DNA of 64,000 nucleotides, from positions 1-64,000 of the forward strand of contig JASANC010000935.1 of NCBI GenBank assembly GCA_030248135.1, in the 5' to 3' direction. Origin of the DNA: Theristus sp. LFF4_11 (taxonomy: Eukaryota; Nematoda; Chromadorea; Monhysterida; Xyalidae). The notes under the pieces were generated by a model. That model was given only the letters and a program-made list of their open reading frames with translations, was not told the origin of the DNA and made no database searches. The stretch's first letter is position 1. Each line of letters opens with the position of its first letter. Both the position numbers and the translations under genes were made by a program. Below, one piece after another: positions 36,591-47,103 of this stretch.

Positions 36591-37030
36591 CCAACCGAAA
36601 GCGGGACCTTGGGTGGGGGGGGGGTGTTTGCCAAATTTTAGAGGGGGGGTGTCAGGTGCCTTCTCGGTGAGGGGGGGGGGGGTGCACGGGCAGCAAATTT
36701 TCCTGAGGGGGGGGGGTGCACTGGCAGAAAATTTTAGTGAGGGGGGCTGCACGATCGCACGGGTAATACCAAATTTTTGCCTTAGAAATTTAGAAACACA
36801 GAAATTTTTGTAAAATACAGAATATTTTGTGCAAACAAGCTGCTTGTTTGGTCAGAAACAACAAAATCTATGCAGGGACAGACACAAACGTCAAGAAAAA
36901 TGCAAAAATTACGGTATTTTTGGAAAAAATGAGATGAGATTGACCACCGTGAGGGGGGGGGGTGCGTGCGATCCCGTGTTTTCTCGCGGAGGGGGAGGGG
37001 GGTGGGTGGGGGCTGGGGGGGGGGGTCTAG

Positions 37031-37750
37031 TAGGGTTGTTAAACAAAAATGAAATTTTTTTTTTTTAAAAAGTGATTAAAAAAAACAAAAATGCCGATTT
37101 TTTTTTTTTTTAAATTCGAAAAATTTTCCTCTAATATGCTCTGAAAACCTTAATTTTGGCACAATTTTTCGAAAGTTCAACAAAAATTTTCTTTGATTAT
37201 ACCTCGTAAAACCTTTAGCAGTCGATTTTGGGCCGTTTTACCGACTGATTTTAGGCTTCGACAACATCTGCGATGAAGTTTTTCAGCGTCCCAAAGCTTA
37301 GCCTACCATTTCCGATGCAGATAAGGTGACGATTAGCCTCGCAGAGCGTCCGATTGTGCTCGCTGCACCGTTTGCAAGCGCTACGTTGTCTGGTTGCTGC
37401 TTCGTGTCGTGTCGTCGCGACACCATCAGAAGAATTGATCGAATTTCAAGGCGGTATGTTTGTCTTCACTTTAGCATTAGCTTAGCTGGGGACAGACAAT
37501 TAGTGACGTTTTGGAGGTCAAAACACAAGAAGAGGCATGGTGACGGTTTGGAAAAGGGGTAATTGAGGTCACCAAAACAAAATCTGCAAAGTTCCGCCAT
37601 ACGGGTGTCATTCGGGAGGCGCTTGCATATCATATGTGGTTCTTCGGACTCCCTGATTGATTTAGCACAACTTTGATTTTTGGAATTTAAAAAAAAAAAA
37701 TTTAAAAAAAAAAACAAAAATGACGATTTTTGTTTTTTTTAACAACTCTA
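37031..37750. mobile_element. hAT-like MITE, TAGGGTTGTTAAA family
   Basis: A 720-bp element with ends TAGGGTTGTTAAAC and GTTTTTTTTAACAACTCTA, flanked by the exact duplication GGGTCTAG at 37023-37030 and 37751-37758. It is the intact relative of the interrupted copy at 3172-4652; the central 500 bp are almost identical. Confidence 0.88.
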
Positions 37751-37762
37751 GGGTCTAGTACC

Positions 37763-38529
37763 TAGAGATGTCAAGAAAAAAAAAATTTTCTATTTTTTTT
37801 CTTTTTTTTAAAAAAAAAATTTTTTTTTTTAATTTTTTTTTAAAAATGAAAGTTGTTCAGAATTTTTCAGGGAGTCCGAATATCACCATCTGAGGAGCCA
37901 CCGACTTACCATATGACCCCCACTCATATGGGAGGAGGGTGAAAATTTCAGACTTGGTTTCGGCGACCCCATTTTCCCACCGACGACATCACGTCTCGTG
38001 TTTTGCCTCTCAATTCACCTCAAATAACATGGAAACAAGTTCCACAACAAACCGGTGTGATCACGCTGACGACACGAGGCGAAACAGCAACGAGCAACCA
38101 ACGAAGTTACGCTTGCAGTGGCAGACAGTGCAATTTCCACCTTTCGAGATCCTGAAAAACGATGCGTAAATGTGAGTTCTCTGCTTCTATCTCACCTTAG
38201 CGACATCGGAATTTGTTGAACTGGCCTTTGCGACGCTCAAGTACTTCAATGCGCGAGTCGATCATCACTCACCAAGGCTGAAAACAGTCGATAAATCAAT
38301 CCAGAATACCACCTGCAGCGTTGAAGACTAAGTGACAAGGTAAAGTCAAAGAAAATTTTTGTTGAACTTTCGAAAAATTATGCCAAAAACGGCATTTTCA
38401 GGGCACATTAAAGAAAAAATTTCAAAAATTTTTAATAAAAAAAATAAAAAAAAATGCTCATTTTTTTTTTACTTTTTTTTAAAAAAAAAAATTAAAAAAA
38501 AAAAATTTTTTTTGACCCTTACATCTCTA
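37763..38529. mobile_element. hAT-like MITE, TAGAGATGT family (copy 1)
   Basis: A 767-bp element with ends TAGAGATGT and ACATCTCTA and the duplication CTAGTACC at 37755-37762 and 38530-38537. The subterminal zones are A/T homopolymer tracts. The middle about 480 bp is ordinary-composition sequence with a 76-codon open frame (37939-38169) conserved in copy 2. Confidence 0.88.
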
Positions 38530-38621
38530 CTAGTACCCGTGTCTAGGTAAAGGGGGGGAGGGGGTGCACGGGTATCTGCCCGTGCACGGGCAGGATGTTC
38601 GGCTGAGGGGGGGGGTGGACC

Positions 38622-39360
38622 TAGAGATGTCAAGAAAAAAAAATTTTCTATTTTTTTTTAATTTTTTTTTTAAATTTTTTTTTTAAATGAAAGTTGTTCA
38701 GAATTTTTCAGGGAGTCCGAATATCACCATCTGAGGAGCCACCGACTTACCATATGACCCCCACTCATATGGGAGGAGGGTGAAAATTTCAGACTTGGTT
38801 TCGGCGACCCCATTTTCCCACCGACGACATCACGTCTCGTGTTTTGCCTCTCAATTCACCTCAAATAACACGGAAACAAGTTCAACAACAAACCGGTGTG
38901 ATCATGACGACACGAGGCGAAACAGCAACGAGCAACCAACGAAGTTACGCTTGCAGTGGCAGACAGTGCAATTTCGACCTTTCGAGATCCTGAAAAACGA
39001 TGCATAAATGTGAGTTCTCTGCTTCTATCTCACCTTAGCGGCATCGGAATTTGTTGAACTAGCCTTTGCGACGCTCAAGTACTTCAATGCGCGAGTCGAT
39101 CATCACTCACCATTCACCAAGGCTGAAAACAGTCGATAAATCGATCCAGAATACCACCTGCAGCGTTGAAGACAAAGTGACAAGGTAAAGTCAAAGAAAA
39201 TTTTTGTTGAACTTTCGAAAAATTATGCCAAAAACGGCATTTTCAGGGCACATTAAAGAAAAAATTTCAAAAATTTTTAATAAAAAAAATAAAAAAAATG
39301 CTCATTTTTTTTTACTTTAAAAAAAATAAAAATTTTTTTTTTTTGAAGCTTACATCTCTA
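38622..39360. mobile_element. hAT-like MITE, TAGAGATGT family (copy 2)
   Basis: A 739-bp element with the same ends as copy 1, flanked by a different exact duplication, GGTGGACC at 38614-38621 and 39361-39368. It differs from copy 1 by a few substitutions and short indels, including a 3-bp deletion and a 5-bp insertion in the middle. Confidence 0.88.
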
Positions 39361-39650
39361 GGTGGACCCCCCCACCCCCCGCACTTTCGCTACTGCCCGG
39401 CCCCCCAGCCCTAACGATTTTGGATCGACACCTCGACACCGCCACCTAGAAAAACACCCGCCCAAATTTCGAGTTACCCCAAGCGAAATCGCCAAAAATC
39501 GGCTTAATCTACGACATCCCGATTTTTAAATTTTGCAGCCAAATCAACAACACAACTCTGTTGATTGATGGTAAGCGTATGGTATATTAATTGATTTTTC
39601 AGATCTCTGTTTTTTGATCGACGACAAAAACCACAAGCGAGTGTTGCAAA

Positions 39651-41191
39651 ATGTCGCTGGTGTTGCCAGAGAAATTTCAACACATTCATCGTATCATGAA
39701 CACCAACATCGATGGCAATCGCAAAGTTCCATACGCACTGACGGCGATAAAAGTTTGTCATTTCTCAGATTCCATGCTTTTTATCTCACGATCACCACGA
39801 CACGAAGACGACGAAACTGATATTTCTCAATTTTCACGCTTTTTTCCTCTTTACGAGACGATACACGATGCTTACGAAACTCTTTACATCAACGATAACG
39901 CGTTTGTAGTAGGGTTGTTGAAAAAATGGCAAACCATATACCAAAGGATGATTATTTATTTTGGTCCTGGGACTCAATGCGCGCATAGTAGACAGTTAAA
40001 TAGTTTCATGCATGCCACCGGAATTCAAAATTGGCTAAGTGATCCGACATCCGAGTCCCTTATATAGGACCGAGTCACTTGTGCGATTTTGAATTGCCAC
40101 ATTAAAAGATTTAAACTGGTTTCTTTTCGCGTCTGCAAACCCATTGAGTCGCAACTGAAAAAAAATATAATCGTGCAAAATCAATTAGGGAGTCAGAAGA
40201 ACCACATTTAATATTTTTATGTTTGTTTAGGGAGTCGGTCGTCGCTTCAGCCACGCTGTTTGCCGTAAAGCGGACATCGACATTCACAGGCGAGCTGGTG
40301 AATTGACCGATGAAGAGGTACGTACGTACAATCGAATGTGACTGTCTGTCTGTCTGTGCACTCGGCATGACTCATCTCGAGGTTGACTCAATATGATTGG
40401 CCTCACACTCGCTGTAAACGGGCTGAGAATGAGATATGCCACCTGTTGCACGCAGTTTCGTTAGTTGGCACGCAGTTCTGATGTCTCGTCCGTAATAAAC
40501 TGATTTTAACAGTTTTTTGAATTGCCTTGGAATAAAAAACGCAAATTTTTGATCCTCATCCGTTGACGTTCATTTTTAGGACTACTTTAGTATGTTTTCT
40601 TATTCCAAAACATTCATATTTCATCCTTCGTTCACTCACCCAACGGTAGGTGGAGAAACTTGTGAACGTGATGCAAAACCCGCGGCAGTACAAGATTCCG
40701 GACTGGTTCTTGAATCGTCAGAAGGACGTGAAGGACGGCAAGTTCAGCCAGGTGCTGTCGACGTCGTTGGACAACAAAATCCGTGAGGACCTCGAACGCT
40801 TGAAGAAGATCCGATCGCATCGTGGCCTCCGACACCATTGGGGGTCAGTGAATGAGTGCACTTTCTGGTGGTGGACGAAGTGTTATTTGATGGTTCGAAA
40901 GAGCAAAACTGGATTTGAACCGAGCAGTTGGGCAGTCACACAAAACATTTCTGTATGCGATTTGTGCATACTGTCAGGCTGATCGGCTGCATCGATCTCG
41001 TCAGACGAATTGAAATAAACCAACCCAACTGAAAAGTAGCCAATTTGACCCAAATGATTTGCTGTTCAGAAGTAAAGACAGGTGTCACGTTCACTTGATT
41101 TTTGCCAAATTTTAGCCTGCGCGTCCGTGGCCAGCACACGAAAGCGACCGGTCGCAAGGGACGCACGGTTGGTGTGTCGAAAAAGAAGTAA
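39651..41191 (+). CDS. RPS18: 40S ribosomal protein S18 (uS13)
   Basis: Exons 39651-39752, 40231-40317, 40650-40843 and 41116-41191 join in phase to 152 residues, the exact length of the human protein. It opens [19 protein letters not shown], contains the GVGRR and [17 protein letters not shown] signatures, and ends [15 protein letters not shown] (here [13 protein letters not shown]). It belongs to the S13/uS13 family of the small-subunit head, contacting tRNA and the bridge to the large subunit. Intron 1 holds a MITE. The gene converges on C9orf78, with 491 bp between stop codons. The call is firm. Confidence 0.98.
39969..40160. mobile_element. MITE of the GACTCAATGCG family in RPS18 intron 1 (copy 2)
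   Basis: Ends GGACTCAATGCGCGC and CCCATTGAGTCGCAAC are inverse relatives. The middle has GGAATTCAAAATTGGC and an inner palindrome of CCGAGTCCC and GACCGAGTC. Related to 31815-32015 and 61290-61420. Confidence 0.62.
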
Positions 41192-41351
41192 ATCACAGTG
41201 TGGCGCTAAGTTGGCATATGTTGTTGTTGCGCGAGTTGTGTTTTTAGGCATTTTATCACCATCACATCACAGTTATTGGGCCGTTGATCGTTATATTGTT
41301 TTCTGTTGCATGCGTGATCGAAACGAAACTGTTAGAAATTTTTGTGAGGAG

Positions 41352-41357
41352 AATAAA
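41352..41357 (+). terminator. Likely polyadenylation signal of RPS18
   Basis: AATAAA lies 161 bp after the RPS18 stop codon and before the convergent C9orf78 gene. It is the first consensus hexamer after the stop. Confidence 0.5.
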
Positions 41358-41534
41358 AGACAGTTGAGAAAACGGTTCATTGATAGGTTTTAGATGATTT
41401 GCTTGCTAGTATGTATGGACATGCAATCAAAACCAAAACGTTACAACTTCGAGCTTTATTTCCTTTCTATAAACGAAAGACTACATCAATTTGCGAAGTA
41501 ACAGACATAACTGAAGATGGAAAGCAAATTTATA

Positions 41535-41668
41535 CAGTCGAACTCTAAATTGTAGGCAATCAGCTGATTGGTTGGTGGTCACGTGTTGCTTGTTTTCTGT
41601 GCACCTCCACCACATACATCACGTGATAGTCGACCAATCAGCTGATTACCTACAATTTAGAGTTGTAA
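41535..41668. mobile_element. CAGTCGAACTCTAAA-family MITE (copy 1)
   Basis: A palindromic element preceded by TA, starting CAGTCGAACTCTAAATTGTA and ending in the inverse CTACAATTTAGAGTTG with the last few bases changed. Inside are AATCAGCTGATT and CACGTG words on both arms. It lies between the stop codons of RPS18 and C9orf78. Confidence 0.72.
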
Positions 41669-41682
41669 TGCACGACTTGTGA

Positions 41683-43840
41683 TCATCTGCGTCCAAAACG
41701 GCTCTGATCGAGCTGTTGCCGTTTGAACGTGTTGTACGCCTCCGAGTCCGACGGCATTGCTTTTCTGTTCGGTTTCGTCACGGGTCGCCCGTCCTTCACC
41801 CATCGCGGTGTCTCATCCTCCTCGATTTCACCCACCACTGGCTCTGGCTTCGTGTTTGGCGGTCGCTCAAATCGGCCCCGTTTTGCTTCGGACCCAACAG
41901 CGGTCGTCTCAGTGATGTTATCTGCAACAGTGCTGTTCTGATTTCGTTTTGTTATTCAAAGACTAATGGGTTCACGGGTACGTAAATAAGTGGCACAGTT
42001 CAGAATGCTTCAGATTCAGCTTAAAACATGTGCGATGCTGCTGGAAAGCCCATTCTTTAAGAAGCACGCTGAAGGACTGGTATGCAGGGGCTTGTTTCAA
42101 CACGGATGAGTGCATGCTCTAGCAGAAGTAAAGCTGGGTTTTCTTCACGAATGCGCAGTAAGCGCCGTTAAGTGACGAATCCTCATGAATGGGTTTTCAT
42201 TAAGCGGAAACAGTCATGTCCTATATCACATGTAACTAGCTGACTGGTTGGTGATCACGTGAGAGGTGGGGCATGCTTGTTGTGCAGTCATCATTGCTGT
42301 GGAGGTGAAGTCTGTCTTGCAGAAAAGAGCATGCATCACCATGCAGTCAGCTAGTTGCATTGCAGTTGACATCGAACTAGACCGGATGGCGTGACGCACA
42401 AATGCGATGGCGCACGTAGTCACAGGCCAGGTCCTTGACGATGTCCTGGTTGAACGCGGTGGCCTCCTGCAGCGACTTCTTGTCGGCGACCGTCTTCTTC
42501 ACCAGCTGCAGCTTTGCCGCCTCCGTCTCTTCGATGTTGCGAATCTTGGCACTGTTTTGGGAAAAAATGCAACTAAACGTTACTATGTTTTAACAGTGAG
42601 ACCTGACGAATGTAAAAACGAGCGCTCACTCAATGCCGAGGTCGACCTCCGGTATGCCGCAGAGCATCTGATTCGAGAGCATCTCCTCATTCTTTTTGCT
42701 CGACACCGATTTCGCCTTCTCGGCAGCCTTCTCAAACAGCATGTCCTCGTCTGCCACGCCAATCGGCTGCGAGCCGGAGCCTGTCGCTTTATCGCTGTTC
42801 TCAGTTTCGCTCGTTTCACCTTTCGTTCGTCTGGCCAGCTCTTGTTCCACGTATTTTCGCCTGTGTGACCATCCAGTTTGACGTTTTTTGACATACACAA
42901 AAAATTTGTAAATTCCACTTACATTTCCTCATCCTCGTCGCGCAAATGGCTTTCTTTCGAGAACTGCTGTCGAATGTTGTCTTCCAAGTCCGCGTTTTTT
43001 CTGGAGTAAAATTATCATGATCGCACTATGCACACAGTCTACAGTCGAACTCTAAATTGTAGGGAATCAGTTGATTGGTGATCACGTGATACATGCTTTC
43101 AGTGTAAAACTCCACCCACAGCATTTTCTACATAGAAAGCATGCATCTCGTGATCACACTAACGATGACAGTGATTTCCTATAATTTGAAGTTCGACTGT
43201 ATAAGTTTTCTGAACTGAGTATTCGTGCAGAAAAAACGAGTTCGGAGCGAATACAAATCAAAAACTAACATGTCCTCGGCTCGCAGTGTTTTCAGGTCGA
43301 TCATGCCACCAATGGCCAGTTTTAGCGGATCCTGCCAACAGCAAAAAATCATTTTTGCAAATTGTTGCGATTTTCATGGCAAGTGTTAGAATCATACCGA
43401 TTTCGCCAATTTCGATTCGTTTCTTTCCTGTTTTCCAATCGCCAACTCTTCAGCACTGCAGCAATAAGATTTGTCATTTACTAACATTTGAACTATGGAG
43501 CATTAATCAGGCTCAGTGCTGAAGTCACCCAATTGTTTTCCGAAGTGACATGAGCAAAAAATAATTTTTAATTCAACCCCATTGTTCAGAGAACCAACCT
43601 GAGCCCTGCCGGTTTTGTCCGCATTTTCTGCAAGTCCCTCACATCGTTCAGAATTGAGCTGAAAACATGCAAATCATACACAAACCACGGCCTGACATTT
43701 TGACAGTGAAACCTGATCCAACACCGTCAACAACAAAAATTTGCAGTTTTGCGCGCTCACTTGAGTTTTTCGTCTTCATCCTCCGACTGGCTGCCATCGG
43801 AGTCGCGTCGCGTTTTGCGATAAGCTCGCCGCTTGCTCAT
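41683..43840 (-). CDS. C9orf78: C9orf78/TLS1 spliceosome-associated protein
   Basis: Eight exons on the minus strand: 43761-43840, 43599-43658, 43398-43455, 43270-43331, 42923-43000, 42630-42860, 42400-42551 and 41683-41921. They join in phase to 319 residues, close to the 289 of human. The N-terminus is basic and then acidic (MSKRRAYRKTRRDSDG). The signature block near residue 185 reads VSSKKNEEMLSNQMLCGIPEVDLGI, nearly identical to the human protein, followed by a conserved AKIRNIEETEAAK helix. The middle has the GGMIDLKTL motif. Human C9orf78 binds the spliceosome (BRR2, PRPF8) and affects 3' splice-site choice; yeast Tls1 acts in splicing of telomere genes. A MITE lies in an intron (43042-43199) and another at the 3' side. 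Confidence 0.92.
42230..42372. mobile_element. Small palindromic MITE (ACTAGCTGACTGGTTGG family) in C9orf78 intron 7
   Basis: The left arm TAACTAGCTGACTGGTTGGT is mirrored by GCAGTCAGCTAGTTGCA on the right. The centre has GATCACGTGA and GCATGCATC words. It resembles 30232-30395 and the first 45 bp of the sequence at 49650. Confidence 0.6.
43042..43199. mobile_element. CAGTCGAACTCTAAA-family MITE (copy 2), complete
   Basis: A 158-bp element with TA on both sides (43040-43041 and 43200-43201). The ends are CAGTCGAACTCTAAATTGTA and the inverse ending GAAGTTCGACTG. It lies in intron 4 of C9orf78. TA duplication and these ends suggest a Tc1/mariner-type MITE. Confidence 0.82.
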
Positions 43841-44373
43841 GTTTGGTCGATCTGAATGATGCGAAATTGGCTGAACTGACATCACTTGTGCGACAAGCAT
43901 TCTTTTTGTTTGCGTTTTGTTAATGCACATGGTGTGAAGTGCAAAACAAGCCAGTATCCACTGTTTTTACGACGGAACGTGAACGCATTTGAAAATCGAT
44001 CGTACACTTTTTTGGTTGTTTTACTTCTAAAGCAACAAATGTGTAACTGTTTTGATGCTTCAAACTGTAATACAGATAGAAATACTATTTTGATACAGAT
44101 ATAAATGTAATAAATCGATCAACCAATCAAATCACAGTTATATCACAGTCAAAGACATAAACAACCATGAAATGCGGTATTGCACCAAGAAACGATTCAA
44201 CTCTGTCGAGATCAAAGCAATATAAAGTAGAAAAAAGTAAGTATCTCAAAAACTCAAACAGATTATGTGTTCCACTCCACAAACATAAATTCGAGGAAAG
44301 GTATAAAATGTTGAAGTGACATAAAAAATAGATACGATAGTGGAACAAACGTTCATGACACAGCGACTTTCAG

Positions 44374-45987
44374 TCACAGCGGTTTCGTGTACCGAATGGA
44401 CGAGACGCCACTGCTCGACGGCGACATCGAGCTCGCTTTCTGATCACCCCCCAAACTGTCTCTATTCGCGTCGGCCGGTGCTTTGTGCCACTGAACTGAC
44501 GCATGTCCATCGCAAACGTTCGCCAGCAGCTCGTGTAGATTGCGCAGTGTGCACTGCAGCTCCGGGGTGCTCAGCCGGTACAACTGACGCAACTGCGCAA
44601 TGTTGCGATTCAACAGGTACACGCCGTACTCGAACGACTGTCGCGACTGGCCCTTCGCAAACAGCGGCTGACTGGAAAACGCTTGTTGGGAATTGCATGA
44701 CTTTACTGACTGGCCACTCTGATCTCATGTGCTTGCGCCTGGGACTGAGCGGGGCACAGAGGCGCGTTCCCGATATTGGCCCAGCCCAACAGACGCTCAG
44801 CGTTATTTCACGCCAAACCCAAACCACCGGAGTTTGTCACGTTCTGGGTTTACTGTTCAAATTAAAGAAAGACCCAAAAAACGAACATTCTCTGCGGATC
44901 GGAGAGATTCGGAGTGAGTTGGTCAATGACGTACGAGTTGGCACCACGGAACGCGAGCGTGTATCTGAGCGGTTGGTCAAGCAGGGTGGAGAGAACGGTC
45001 AGCACGTGCACCGCGTGACCGAGGGCAACCGCGCAGAGCGCATCGTTGTGGCCTGAAGTGCCGTGCTGTGGTAGTCGTTGATCGGATTACGTTCATGAAC
45101 GGTTTTGTCGTTGCTTCGCTGTTTTAACATTATAAGTTGGCTATGATTGGCTTGGCTCTTAGTGATAGTGTAAGTTTGCTAAAATCGGAACACGTCGGTG
45201 GTAAATTTCAGCTGATCTCTATTTTTTATGAAATACTAACCATCTAATTTGTCACTGTCGGGCAAGTGAACGCCAGCAATTGTGTGCGGCTTGCAGCAGG
45301 CACAACCTTGGCTCTGTGCACCAACAGAGGTCCCAGAGTGTTTTGTAACCGTTGAATTCAAGGCACCGCCCGCAGTGTCACTGCAGGTAATTTCATAAAT
45401 GGATCTCAATTGATCGATGAGATGACGTTGCCTCAAGACGAGTTGTGCCGTGTGGTGCACAAGCTTTTCTCTGAAAAAAAGAACAATCAGTTCAGTTTCA
45501 GAGCTGTTTTTTTTTGTTTGCCAAAACCACAGAAATGCAATGTGGCGTGTGTCTCGCATGTCATGTGTTGTATACAAGAATTTTCGCAGTCTGTTCAGTC
45601 GGTCCCATGGAAATCGCGTTCAAAACTCACAAACACAGCGTCTCAATTCTGTACTGGTTGCACAAATGAACACCCACCGCTCAGCAACGTTCAGTCTCGC
45701 GCGCTCAGTCAGTTCGGCACGCATCTCTCGCACCTGCTCGCGGAACTCGCCGACAACGGCCGCCTGTCTGTCGCGCTCCTGGCGTGCTTTCACGAGCCGC
45801 ACGTTGCCGGTGCGCAGCTTGCGTCTGTGGCCCTCGACCTGGTCCTCGAGCTCGCACACACACTGCTGCCGACACTTCAGGTGCACCGCAGTCTCACTGT
45901 GCGCGCCGCCACTCGCTTCGCTCAGTCGACAGCGCTTGTCGATCTCGGCTTTCAGCCGTTCAACTCGTGTTTCGGTTTGACGAACGG
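44374..45987 (-). CDS. UVRAG: UVRAG/VPS38 homologue (5' exons not resolved)
   Basis: Four minus-strand exons are secure: 45678-45987, 45241-45470, 44883-45052 and 44374-44667, in phase, 334 residues to the stop. The first is a heptad-rich coiled coil (RQTETRVERLKAEI onward), the part that binds Beclin-1. The next carries the HLPDS motif of the UVRAG/VPS38 C-terminal domain, then a block ending TLAFRGANSYVIDQL, and the last has PLFAKGQSRQSFEYGVYLLNRNIAQLRQ, closely like human [28 protein letters not shown]. UVRAG is part of the VPS34 lipid-kinase complex II in endosome and autophagosome maturation. The long C-terminal tail of vertebrates is reduced to about 55 residues. The exon at 45987 follows a splice acceptor, so the N-terminal C2 domain must be encoded upstream (46.0-47.1 kb), but I could not identify it among repeats. 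Confidence 0.88.
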
Positions 45988-46149
45988 CTAGAGACAACTT
46001 TCGTAATCTGGAATGAAGGAGCGTGTGACTGCAAGCTGTGGACCTTGTTGAGAGCTGAATTTAAAAAAAACAGACACATCGGGATGGCGGATGGCGTCAG
46101 ATTGAATGAGCCTGCCCAGGCCAGCCCCACCAACCACTTTCCCATTATA

Positions 46150-46318
46150 CTGTTGAACTCTAAATTGAAGGCAATCAGGTGACTGATTGGTGATTACGTG
46201 ATGTTGCATGTTTTCTATGTAGGACAGACTCCGCCTCCACTGCAATACCTGCACAAAAGCATGCATCACGTGATCACCAACCAATCAGCTGATTGCCTAA
46301 AATTTAGAGTTCGATTGC
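46150..46318. mobile_element. CAGTCGAACTCTAAA-family MITE (copy 3)
   Basis: The left end CTGTTGAACTCTAAATTGAA and right end TAAAATTTAGAGTTCGATTG are degraded versions of the family ends. Both arms carry CAATCAGSTGA and TGATNACGTGA. It lies upstream of the first resolved UVRAG exon, probably in a UVRAG intron. Confidence 0.68.
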
Positions 46319-46709
46319 TCGTTACCACACCGCCTCAATGTTTTGTCCTTCTTTCACAAGCAAAAAATATGAAACACGAACTTCTTTTTAAAACCCAAAC
46401 AAACAAACCTTTCCCAGTCAAACTTTGAGTACGATTGCTTTGGTTGTCCTTCCATCTTTTGCATCGTTGACCATCAAGCCATTAAGCCGTTAAGCAGCTC
46501 ATGCGTCATCATAATGCCCATTCGACAGCGTTCCCCCCGACGCACGAGGGACAACAATACATCGACCTTCTTTTGCGTTGAAATGTGTGTGCGTTCACGT
46601 GAAAGCTGAAACGAATTCAAATCAAATGGATGTTGGAATCTCCCTAAAGCAATCCTACGTTCCAATCACGTTGAGAATGTTTCACGGAGACGTGCAGTAC
46701 AAACCTAAT

Positions 46710-46986
46710 GTTACATGTTTAAACAGGATTAGGATTATGGAATGGATTCCCTTCCCTGGAGTGGTCACGTGCGCTATTTGCTCATGCACCTGCATTTTAA
46801 TAAGTGGCTTAGGCTTACGGTGAACAACAATTAGCATCTAGCTTCAGGATTTGCGTTAAAATTAGGTTTAGAACATATTCGTGAGAATTGTAGTTTATTC
46901 AAACCGTTAAAATGGATAGTTTCTAGGTAAATGTCCTTTAACGCAAATGTCTTGCACCAGTCGTTTAAACATGTAGGCCAACCCAG
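46710..46986. repeat. Dispersed repeat with TTAGG-like words, ending TAGGCCAACCC
   Basis: Contains GGATTAGGATTATGGAATGG, a GGAGTGGTCACGTG segment, GTGGCTTAGGCTTACGG, and ends GTTTAAACATGTAGGCCAAC. An inverted copy occupies 32826-33115, and the end is shared with the insertion at 3797-4070. It lies in the UVRAG 5' region. Confidence 0.65.
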
Positions 46987-47103
46987 TACAAAAAATAATA
47001 AAAATGTTTCGCCCATAATAACACGTTTGACATAACACAACGTCTGAGGTGTGGTGATTGAACGCGACCGCTGAGGTGGAGACTGTGACCCCAAACGTCC
47101 AAG

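Larger units (their letters stand above)
36600..39395. mobile_element. CAGTAGCG-family element split by three hAT-like MITEs
   Basis: The G-rich body matches 2809-4796 and the right end CACTTTCGCTACTG is intact at 39382-39395. The left end is altered (CCAACCGAAAGCGGG instead of CAGTAGCGAAAG), so the left boundary is probably truncated. Removing the three insertions at 37031-37750, 37763-38529 and 38622-39360, and one copy of each duplication, restores a continuous copy of the family. Confidence 0.7.

Noticed and set aside
37939..39007. Pair of similar 75-codon ORFs as a duplicated gene
   Set aside because: Both lie inside independent non-autonomous hAT-like elements, and similarity is due to the element, not to a gene.
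35706..39395. One complete 3.7 kb CAGTAGCG element from 35706 to 39395
   Set aside because: The two flanks share only CCCGGCC in a C-rich context and in shifted register, so an 8-bp duplication is not shown.
44340..45056. 238-codon plus-strand open frame
   Set aside because: It is antisense to UVRAG exons, whose minus-strand translation matches the family; the open frame is a by-product of their codon bias.
46474..46665. Missing UVRAG N-terminal exon
   Set aside because: A splice acceptor-like TTTCAG precedes a 43-codon frame, but the residues do not resemble the C2 or coiled-coil part and phase could not be tested.
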